DNA of 64,000 nucleotides, taken from NCBI RefSeq assembly GCF_921293095.1, contig NC_060247.1:116145111-116209110 (forward strand). Reading direction: 5' to 3'. The DNA comes from Ischnura elegans. Its lineage: Eukaryota; Arthropoda; Insecta; Odonata; Coenagrionidae. Of this stretch, positions 10,701 through 22,700 are shown piece by piece (the first letter of the stretch is position 1; every line of letters starts with the position of its first letter). The notes beneath the pieces were generated by a model. The model did not search any database, had not been told where the DNA came from, and saw only the letters and a program-made list of their open reading frames with translations. The position numbers were made by a program, and so were the translations under genes.

Positions 10701-13700
10701 TTGATTCCGAATACTGCCTTCTTCGTGAAAGTTGCAGATCAGCATCTAATTTTCTAGCTGCATTTCGATTATTGTCAAAAATACGAAGACTTTAAACGAT
10801 TCAGATTGTAATTGGTTATTTGAGGTAATCGGGATCAAAATTTCGGTGAAGTGGTTTTTTATTCTGCGGTACCCTTATATAAGTAGTGATATAATTCTTG
10901 TGTGGAGATGGATAAGTCAGAAGATCTCTACGTTTATCTAATTTATTAGCTCTTATTAAGCAAGATCCTTAACAATCACAGACTCTGTCTTAGATACATA
11001 AAGAAAACATCCAGGCCTCCTTGGCAATAATACAAAAATGATGGCGCCTTTTACGGGCGCCACATCACCACCAGCGTAGTTGAATTGAGTTGTCTATGAT
11101 CTGTAAAAACCGGGATGTCGAACTAATCTTCCGCATTTTTTTGTACGCCCTTCGCCCCATGAATATATAGCAAGAACCTCCTCGGCAACAAGAGAAAATA
11201 TGATGACACCATTTACGGCCGCCACATATGTGCGCGTGTCAGTTTACTAGCACCACTTACCCTTCGTTAGTACTTCGGTAGCCAACCAACGTGCATTCAC
11301 ACAACCGAAGTAGCCCATGCTGCCCTTGTATGCTAAAGTTTTGTAACTAGTTTTAAATGACCAATGGCAAAAATTGCATTGCACTGCAAATAACCTAACT
11401 TATCTTTCTTGAAAATCACCTCCATTATGCCAAATCTTCTTCTCCGACACATTTTCGCTCTCAATCACTCGAATGACCACATCGTTCTTCTCTTCATACT
11501 TTCTTTTTTCGGTTTCAGTCGCACCAGCAGCGCTGACCACGGTTAAGTGGTATCGTACGAACTACTGATAATGCCTGCTTTGAAAACAGACTCTCCTTGG
11601 TGTGCCACCAAGGTAAACTTTTTTTTTAAATTTTTTCACCGCTTTGGTGATTGAGAGCAATGGGAAAAATTATGGGTAAATTTTTCGGCATTGCATGAAG
11701 TAAAAAAAATAGGAGTTTTTGAACGCCCGGAAGTTATGCTGCCCGGTATGTCCGGGTGTAAGTGGGTGTTGCGTAATAGGGTGCCTCGTTTTGCCACTTT
11801 TTTTTAGGAGCGAATCGTAATACCCGGCAAAAGTTGCGTACCCGGGTGGGTATTACAGATATGATTTTTTTTCAAAATCGGTTAATATCTTCTGTTCGCC
11901 ATTTTGTCTTGAAATTTCGAAATTTTCAACGAAAAACGTTAAAAATGTAAATAATTTAAATTTGGTTTCAGCAAGCACTCATTTTTTCCAACGGTGTATA
12001 ACATTGGTCTTTCCTTGATATTTTAGACCAAATACGTCAGATCTATTCCTTTTAATTATCGAGAAAATGACCTTTTATCGTGTCCCCGAAAGCAGTTTTT
12101 GTGGGTAGGCATCCCGCAATACGCATTGTCATTCTACGCAATGTATGCGATAAATGACGCGAAATAGAGATGTTTTTCAGTCTAAAACGTGTAAATGATG
12201 TCTGAAGTTGTCAAGGGTAGTCACTAGGGTGAGTGTATGCTCTTTTATGCCAGAAGATATTAACCGATTTTGAAAAAAAATCATATCTGTAATACCCACC
12301 CGGGTACGCAACTTTTGCCGGGTATTACGATTTGCTCCTAAAAAAAAGTGGCAAAACGAGGCACCCTATTGCGTAATCTCACGGAGTAAGGACGTTTTGC
12401 GTAATCTCACGGAGTAAGGACGTTTAGCGTAATCTCTTCCATGCCAAAAAACCACGTTTCTGCATTTTTCTTTGCTTTATCTACACATGAAATTCTAAAA
12501 TTACAACAAGAGTATGGAGAGAGAAAGAGAGTTATCATTTAACACACTAAATTTTATTTTCATTGCTCATAACTAGAGGGAAAACATTAAAACTGAATAC
12601 AGTATGACTGACTGACGCATAACAAAATGAATTTATAGATATTCCTTTTGTCATGTAAAATTTTACTACGATGCTAGGGAAAAATATCGGTGCCAACCTC
12701 AGAGGAAACCCTTTGTAATAGAATGATACACACACATTGCCCTCTACTTATTACGAGGAACAACAGCAATGCTTTAAAAAATCGCGCTTAGAAGCGGCTC
12801 ACCTGTAGCAGGACGGCCCACGAGTCCAATATAGCGTGGACGAGGGCCGAGGGGCGGCCGAGGCTGTGTGCCAGGGCCCAGTGGGTCAGCGCCGTGGCGA
12901 ACAGGGCCGCTCCCAGTGCCAACCACATGACCGCATCGAAGGGCAGCACGAGCGTGAGCCAGGCGTTGTCGAGGCGTGACTCAGGCGTGAGGAACGTGTG
13001 GCACTGCACAGTGTATGCCACCGAGAGGTCGAACTGGTCCAGGAAGGGCGGAACGTATACTAGGTTACCCAGGGCGATGTCCGCCTCGCCCCGGGCCACG
13101 GCACCCACCAGGCCAGTGCCGTTTGCTGCGCCTCCCCATCGCCCCTCCACCTCTGAAAGCCGCGCCTCGAAGCCCATGGACGCGGCCAGCGCTGACAGGA
13201 TCTGCAATTCAATTCGGTCTCGCTGACTACGTTTCACGGCGTAAAATCATATTTCTCGGCTGGGTTTCTCAAGGGGATTAGCTGCAGATGCTTTTTAGGT
13301 AACTAGGCCTCTCCTTCATCTCCAAATTTTGTTGGTTATGGAAAGAAAATTGTTGTACGACGCCACGTACATTGCAACAGTCCCGAGGCCGAAGCCAGAA
13401 CTTATAAAGCTAAAGTAATAACCGCGGATAGGAGAGAAGAATTCTAAGGGAGATAAGGGGTAGGCTGACGCTTTGAATGGAGCGTGTACTGTGTGGGAAG
13501 GTTATGTTAAAATCCCTGTAAAAGGGAAGTTCGGCAAGAGATGAAGAAGTAGAACAGGATATAGATTGAATTACAGGAAGTAACACTTTTTTTGAATCGG
13601 GAAGGTAAGTTGATTGTGAGGAGAGAGAAGAGGTGGGGTGATTCAAAGTAATCCCACAGTTAAACCTTGCTTAACATAACTTAGCGCTATCAAATTTTAC

Positions 13701-16700
13701 TGCGATAAACATTCCTACCACGTCAACATTATACGATAGCTAGCGAGCCACCTTATGGGAATGTGGCACAGGGTTGGTATTTCCACCTAACATTCATTAA
13801 GCTACGTGCAGATACTACCAGGGGCGGATCCAGGATTTCTTTCTGGGGGGGGGGGGGGGGCACAAGCAAGGCCGTATCCAGGATTTTGTTCTCTGGGGGG
13901 CACAAGGATACTTCGCAATAGAAAACGAACGCAATGATAATGGACCGTATTAAAAATCTTGCATATTTTTTAAGGGTCTGGGGGGGGGGGGGGCCCGTGT
14001 CCCGCATATGGATACTACCACAATTGCACGTGACATTGCGTGGCCGCGGTTAGCTGTCGCCGAGGCCGAGTATGCACCATTCATTCCGCTGCCTACCACT
14101 GTGGTCGCATCCGTATTCTGCACATTTTGATCGTCGAAAAGGGTCGAAAATTGGTCCGCTAATCTGAAGTCCGTATTCTAAAAATGACCAGAAGGTAGTT
14201 GTTCCGAGCGGGTGTAGGGTCTGCCTGTAGGATATTCCTGCTACGTGCAATGTATGATAGGCGTACGATTGGTGATTTTATAGTAAAGCCGTTTTACGGA
14301 TTAAAACTTCACTGACACACGAAAGAATAATTCCATTTACGGTTTTTGGTTTTGTGAGTCATGTCTATTAAATGCCTCGAACAGCTCCAACTTTTTTCTC
14401 AACAAACCAATACGTTTTCTGCCTATCGGTACCGTAGAACAAGAATAAGGATTGGCACGCAATATTAATATCTGAACTCGATCAGCACCCACGATTTATT
14501 TTCCATGTGATGCAAAGTTTATATTTTAATACCTGCTTAATATCCGAGTCGAGACGACCTTTTGCCGTTGGAATAGCAGAACTTTGCTAAAATTGGACAC
14601 ACTCCATCAGGAAAGTTGGATTTGTGGTAATGTGCGCAATGCGGACAGTGTCGGTCGAGGCAGATTTGGTCACTATGCGGAAAACGGACGTTCTTATCTA
14701 CCGAGGCAAGTAAAATGTGCGGAGTACGGATCGGACATGCAACAAAAATTAAAAATATGCAAGAATATCTAAGTGTATACCGAACCTTGATTACGACTTG
14801 GCACAATATTCAGTACGATAAAGTAAATAAAAAAAATATTTTAATAAGTACGCTTTTTCCAAAAACCAAAACTAATAAGTAAAAAATAAGCTAGTTATCA
14901 CTCGGATAATAAAGCGAGGGTGTTGGTTTAGGTTTATTGGAAATAAACGTATGGAAGCCTGGTAGGCGAAAGTGTCCTCCTTTGCTTTGCTTTCTTTCCA
15001 ATAAGAATAAGAATTGGCACGCAATATTAATATCTAAACTTGATCAGCACCAACGATTTATTCTCCCTGTGATGCAAAGTTTATTTTTTAATTTTTTGCG
15101 CATTTTACAATTTTTTGGGGGGAAAGGTATTTTTAATCTTTTTATATTATGTGAATTTAATACCATTTTGGGTTGAATCTGGTAAACGATTGAACCAGGG
15201 CTGTTAAAGAAATTTCTGCCAAAAAATTGATGCGGAAAAAAAACCTTGAATTTTTAGTCTTCATCCAGTTATCATCTGCAAGCATTTGAAAAATTTATCA
15301 AAACTGCGGTAGAAATTACATTAGATGCAGGCTCCATCTGCAGCAGATTAGAAAATTTTCATCTGCAGAATTTTCCAAATGCGCGGATATGATAACTAGA
15401 TGAAGACGAAACTTTTTGGCAGATTGTACACATTTATCAGCTCTGTATTAAACTCAAGATTTTTTTACAAAAAAATTCAAATGTGAAAAAACAAGATTTC
15501 GGAATCAACTGCGCTTGAATTAGTTTCCTCCGGCGACTTTCAGGATCAAAAGTTATATGAGAAACATTGGTTAGATAATAGGCCTCTGATGAGAGACATA
15601 GGTTTCGTCTTCAGAATTTTTTTAATGCGCGGATATGATAAGTAGATGAAGACGAAACGTTTTGGCAGATTTTACACATTTATCAGCTCTGTATTAAACT
15701 CAAATTTTTTACAAAAAAAGTTAAAATGTGAAAAAACAAGATTTCGCAATGAACTGCGCTTGAATTCCTTTCCTCCGACGACTTTCAGGATCAAAAGTTA
15801 AATGAGGAACATTGGTTAGACTTAATAGGCCTCGGATGAGACACATAGGATAGGTGATGAATGATATGAAGTAGAAGGATGAAGTAATTATTAAAATATT
15901 AGCTGATCGAAGAGTTCATTGGAGAGATGCGTCAAACGAATCTCAGGATTGAAGACGGTTGATGATGATAAATGGAAATAATTAACAAAGAAACAGAAGT
16001 GCCAAATGAAAGGCCATTTTCGTACTGCGAGAGGAATCGGTCGCACCTGGACTTCCACGCCGGAGAACGAGCTGGCGTTGTCCGATGGTCTGACGGCCGA
16101 GGGCACGTGGTCGAACGTTGATACGAGTAGGGGCGCACCCCTCAGCGCCAGGGTCTTGTCGGGGAAGAGGCGGCGCCCTGGTTGAGAGGGGCGCAACAGC
16201 CAGGCGCCATCGCTCCATACCTCCACGAGATACGTGGGCCCAGCGCCGCTCTCGGCCGGGAAGCGAACTGTGCGCACCTCGAACCACGGCACCGCGTCTT
16301 CGCCACCTCCGCCGCGGTGGGTCTTGACGAAGAGCACGTTCACCATCTTCCTCCACAGGTGAAGATTTTGAGGGGAGAAGAGCTCTTGGTCGTACATGAG
16401 AACGAAGTCAACCCGTGTGTTCAGCCGACGCTCCCTGAAATGACACAGATAGAGCACGTTATCAACAGTCCTCCGTATTGATTCCACGAGGAAAAAGGCC
16501 CCTGCGACGGGAATGGAGCCAAGGGTTTACGATCGGTCAAAAATAAATCTGCATGAACCTCGGCAATATTACCACGGAAACCGAGGCACCTTGATACTAG
16601 AGTGGTCCGTAATTCGTTTTACGCAGAAGGTGTGTGCTTGACACTGATCGGCATTATTCCGATCAGTTTTCGTTCCCAAAATTTGATCCCGATTGGTTGA

Positions 16701-19700
16701 GACACGATCGGCATATGTTGCGTTTGAAATTTTTCATACCGACGACTCACTACATGCCTTTGTATCGTCGTCGGAATAAAAATGTTTAAGCCAACTAATT
16801 TCGAATATGTTGGCAACGAATTGGAACCAACTGTTCGGAATGAGAATCTCATGTTAACTCAATATTAACACAATTTTAGAGAAAATTCGTAAATCTGAAA
16901 TGACTCTTCATGACCATATACAGTAAAAAAATATAATATGTGGCTCCTCGGGCATATTGAGATAAATTGAAATTAATATCTTGGTGTGGATATAGCAAAA
17001 TAGTATCTATCGAATGTCCAAATGTTGTCCCAGGTTGGTTCAGATATCAATTGGTAAATGTTAACCATAAATGGATATATATATATTAGAAAACCTAGCT
17101 GTGAGACAGGCTCGAGCAAGTATTAAGAATGGCAAACATAGCTCCAAAGTGAATCAATGGAATTCTTATCCGCAATCCGCGATACCTAATGAAGTTTTTG
17201 ATATCTGGCGGCCAAAATTCGAAGCTATGGAAAGTTGATCGCGTGAATAAAGCTGTTAGAGCGCTAGTGGCATTCGTGATTTTTTTAAATGGTGTACGTG
17301 AAGATTGAGATTAACGTTTTCGATGCGTTATGAGATGGCTTTCATGCAATAAGCTTTCCTGAATAAATTTTTGACCGGAATGAATTTTGTATCAAGTCTA
17401 AATAGCATTAGATAAACGTGCACTTTCGGGGCCCCTCCGAGGACACATTGTACACAACATGTTTGCACATTTCCGAAACAGACTTGTACATAATGCTCCA
17501 TTACGCATAGCACTGGAGCCGTCGTTCTTCCCTGACGAAATCGTAAATTTAGCCTCTCGAGGTTTACAATTGAATTTACCTGTCTGGAGCACATACTCGT
17601 CGACGGATACTCCTGCAGACGAGATATCATTCATACAGCACGTAATCAATAACTTGATCGGAATGAAGCGAGTTCGTGCCTTCAGTCGAAGGCAGCTGGC
17701 CAACATCCATGTTCTTTACAAGCACAGAGAAGCACAGAGAGAAGCTGTATAGGTTACAGTGGCGTAACTATGGGGGGATGAGGGGATGTATCTCCCCCAA
17801 AGCCTCAGAGGAAACAAAAATATATTTAAAAATCTTGTCTGGATTTGATATATAATAACTGCCTCCGCTTAAAATTAAATTTTAAGTGCAAAAATGATAT
17901 AATATGCATTTCCCGGCATGTTATTTTTCAAACATTTTCCTAAACTCCCCGTTTCCTGATTTTATAATTGGTCCCAGCGATGTAGCTCGGGGTAAAGTTG
18001 CGGACAAAAAAACGTGCAAAATCGGACCAAAAACAGCCTGCCCACAAAATAGGAGACAAATGGTGGTAAGCCGGAATTAATTCCTGTCTCCCCACTGAGG
18101 TGGTTCTCCTTTACATAACTCTAGCGAAGAAGAGCCAGGCACTGGTATGCCACAAATAATTCCATACTCCCCTGTGATCGTTTCTCGCAATAGAAGGGAT
18201 TGCTTTACCAAATATTATATTTTATTTATAATTCAATGGGTGTCAGAAAGGCTCTCAACAAATTTTACCATTGAGCGCAGAATAATTTCGCCACTGCAGC
18301 AGTTTGAAGTTTCAACTTGAATTACGCGCCAAAAACGTAACTCTCGGGCGACGCCGTGTTGATGACGCGTAAACGTCTTGATATCTGTATTACTCGCATT
18401 AAGAGTGCATTGACGTATGCGTTACTTTGAGTATAAATAAACAGTAATAAAAACGGAGAAATTTAAATGAGTGGGAGGAAACCTTACGTATAATGTTGTG
18501 TGCCGAGATGTGAATTTACCTCTCGTTAAACACCAGAAAAGTATTTTTTGTTGTGCCTAACGACCCAGACCGAAGAAATCGGTTGTACGACGCGCACGGA
18601 GACTGCATATTCCTTCAGAAATAGACTGTTATAGAATTTTTGGGAGCCATTTTAATGCAAGTTACTTCTGCTTCTCAAAGGAATTTAATTTTCATTACTC
18701 TTTTCGTGTCTTTGGCCACACATCGCAAAAATTTCGTATGTGCTTAAATACATACGCACTCAACGGGAAAATTTCCTTTTCAATTGCAAATATATCACTC
18801 AGCTTCAATTTATGTTGGATTTAATGATTATTTCGTGTGCATTTACTGCATATTTCCCCCAGTTTTCACTCTTTGTTTTTATATCTTGTACATACATTGA
18901 AAGCCAATCACTGCAACGGAAATGGTCTTCGACGCTAACGTAATGAAATGTCAAATAGTAAAAGGTACTGCTTGATAATCTCAAATTTGTACTCCAGGAA
19001 TTAAAACGGTATCGTATTACTCGCAAAAAGCAGAAATAAGCACAATTGACACCAGGAGATACCGCCAGGTTGACTAATAGAAGCACAAATAGTAAATATT
19101 AACCAGGGATAACTTTTCAAGTCTTGCAACAAAACAGAGAAACCGGAGGCAAGTGCGCACTGAAAGAATACTAGCAAATAGTTTGGCTATCATAAATCTA
19201 AACATAATAAGTATCAAATAATAAAATGTAATGTTTGACTCACTTCGCCAGACTTCAAACTGTTCGTTAACGCCAACGCCAGGATTTTATCCACGTTTTT
19301 TTCCTAATTTTAAAAAGCTGCATTACCATTAATAAAAGCATAATAGCAGTGAAAGCGAAATTATGATTATTAAAAAAACCTAAAAATTAGTAAGAAAACG
19401 AGCTGATAAGAAGTTGCGAGAAACAGCCCCGAACCCTCATCCTTCAATACTCATTGTCAGCTAAAATCGTTGGCCACTAGCCCACCGTGTTCACGTCAAA
19501 GGAACTACATAATAAGTATTATAAGGGTGAAAACCGATGCAAGTATGCAGTACATTCACACGAAATAATCGTTATATCCTACGTAAATAGGAGTGGAATG
19601 ATAAATTTGCAGTTATAAAATAATTCATCCCTTCGAGGGCATATATATTCACTCACCAGCGGAATTTTGCCGCGCGCAGCAATAAACTACGAAAGGAGGA

Positions 19701-22700
19701 AAGGGTACTATATACCTACTATTTATAAATTGCCTTGAGAAGCAGAAGTGGTGCCACGAACTTTGTCCTCAAACTTTTGAAAGTGACTGCATGGGTAACT
19801 CTGATGTAAATATAACATGTACTTACTTTTCATGTAAATATCCCCGTCTCTGAGTTACTCTTTCATTTTTATGACAATATTTATACAATTTTTAAAGTAC
19901 GAAACTGAATTGAAGAATAACCAGGAACATAGGTTGACCAAAGCGAGGCCTCTGCTGCTCCAAATGAAATTTGGATGCTAATCCTGAAAGAAACGGAGAG
20001 AGCCCCGAATTTCCTCTCTTCAGAGGGCAAGAAAAAGGCTAGTAGTGGAAAGATATTGATTGTGATGATTTGTTCTTTTATTTTATAATTTACATCCGGA
20101 AGCTAAGAAGTAGTAATAAGTACCTACAGGATTTAACGATGTTGTGTCCACAAATTGAAGCATCCACGATAATCGCCGTGATTACTGTCTCACTCAAAAC
20201 TGTTAACATTTCATCTTAAAAAAGTTTCATTTCAATGAAATGATTCGTTTTCAGATAAAAAAATTGTTCAGAGTCTCTGTTGATAATGTCGGTACAGTTC
20301 GGGAATCAGCCAGGACAAAATTAACGTTAAGCTTTGCCAAATTGAAGAACTTTTCGCCACTATTTCTACGAACCCGATGCGTTTACGGCTTCTCCAAGCG
20401 TTACTCATACGGCATCCATGAGGTTCACACGACACGCCGCGTAAGCCAATAGAAATGCGTTTCGCATCGTGGGCGTGGCCGAAGCTCCTAGCGGACTTTT
20501 AAAGCTAATTATCTCGGTTAAAAATCGAATTTGAGCTCTGAAAATTGGCCTGTGTGTTTTTCATTCATATCTTTTTGGTTTTAAATGACGGAATCCATTT
20601 TGAATTTTGAGTGCTCCCTCCTATTGATCCACGATTCTCGCGATTGGGCCAAGATTCTCATGATTGGGTCAAGACAAGCAACAAGGTAACAACTGTTAGC
20701 CCAGCAAGGCCAACCTTGGTGCAGAGCACACAGGTGGACAACTGCTGCCGCCAACGAACATAGCATTCGGGAATGGACAATGCAGCTGGTAATGGAGCTT
20801 GAAGAATATTGCAGGCACTCATTCGCCATCACTACACTAGCTTCGTCGAGGAAGGGACAACTGCCCCTTCAAAAGCTCACAGCGGCTCTCAATTGGGGCA
20901 CTCAAATTCATTGAACTTAAATGACCAATTAAAAAGTTTGTTATGAAAATCGCAGCTATGAACCCATCCAAGCAGAGGCGCAGCTAGGAATTAAGGCTAG
21001 GGGGCGTTTTAGGCGCAAAACTTTGGGGTGTCTGAGGGAGTGGAATACCCGCCTGGATAAGCGGGGGGTGCGGGGACCCTCCCCTAGAAAAATTTTCATA
21101 GAAATGGTTCAAAATTGTGAGTTTTGTGGCCTTCTGAGGGATATTTTATTAATATTTACGCTATTCTAAAAGTAATATTAATCCAATTAAGTGAAATGGA
21201 TTAAACTTCAAGATTTCACTGAGCTCTGGGGGGGGTTTATCCCCCAAAACCCCCCATCGCTGCGCCAATGCATCCAAGATAACTGATCGTTAGAGGACGT
21301 TTCCAGTCGCAAAATCGCCTAAACTTCGCAAGGCTGTAATCTCTCTCAAGAACTGAAGGTACCTCTCTCCGCGGCGAAGGATGCCGGCTGCCCGTGAGCC
21401 GTCTCCCAGCAGCAAGATGGCGAGGCGGCAGCCGTCGCCCTGGGCAGCACGCAACACAGACCACAGCCCTGGATCATCCCCCTCCTCTCCTGCACCATCC
21501 ACCCTGCAACCAACCAAAGATATATATAATGCAATCAAAATACAACACATTCCGAGATTTTTAAATGACGATGTATATTTTTCGCGATTAAACGAAAAGT
21601 GAAAAATTTCAAGCGCGCAAAAACGCGACGGCTAAGTAGGAAAGATGGGAAAAAGTCCGTGTGACGTATTTCTGGTTCCCCCTGCCGCCTTGTGATGTGA
21701 CCTTGGGGCGAGGCTTGAGCGCTGATACGATGCAGGCTGCTAGCAGGAAGCTGAGTACCCTGCTAGCTGGTAGCGCTTGGCTTAAATAAGGATTATTAAT
21801 ATCCTATCAAACGAAGGAAACTTTCCGGCCTTAGCCAGTTTTAATAGGTGATTATTAAGAGATGTTTCCCTGAGCTCTGTGCCTCATGCATGCATTAGTA
21901 ATCTTAGACGATGTAAAACTCCTATCTACTCGTATGAAACTAGGTCCCTGTGACGTCACGTGGAGCGGAATCGCATTGGCGCCAATCTGGCCTTTTTCAA
22001 ATGAGGCTAAAATTGACCGTTGCCATTCGTCTAAACTGGGATTTCTAAAACCAAATAATTTGTATATTATGAATACACTAATGGTGGGTAAGGAATCATA
22101 ATCATTACATTTCGTTTTCTTTGATGAAGGAAACTACCCTATTAGGTACACATGGACGTACAAAAAAGTGTCATAGTTAGTTTGAGAGTTATTGCACAAA
22201 TTCATTTGACATTTAATGGTCATCATCATCATTATTTAACAATCCTAAGTCAATTATGAAAGACACTTTGTTTCTTCCACAATGTTATAAAAATTTCTAT
22301 TTCATTACCGATTTCGGCTATTACACCATTATCAGTAGTTAGTGTCATAATCGGTAATAGTATTTGATAGTGGTGTAATAGCCGAAACCGGTAATAAAAT
22401 TGAAAATGTTTTTAAATTTGAAAATTGTGGAAGAAACAAAGTGTCTTTCGTTATTAATATGGAGCCCTTCCACCACGTACAAGCTTCAAGTTTCGATCTA
22501 ACAATCCTAAGATTGGTTTGACGCAGCTCTCCATTCCTCTCTCCTATCCGCTATTTTCCTATCCTATTTTCATAGCGACGAATTTATTCTCTTCTACACC
22601 CTTAATAATCTGTCCTATGTAACTTATTCGAGGTCGTCCCATGTCTTTCTTCCCTTCCTCCTGTCCTTCTCAGGTTGTTTTCATCAGGCCATCATGTCTG

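Noticed and set aside
12371-12437. CRISPR-like array
   Set aside because: Only 2.4 contiguous 28-bp units without spacers in a eukaryotic intron; a simple tandem repeat.
17759-18010. Complete hAT-like MITE starting at CAGTGGCGTAACTATGGGG
   Set aside because: The left-end motif is convincing but no matching right end or duplication was found, so it was noted only as a motif in the intron.
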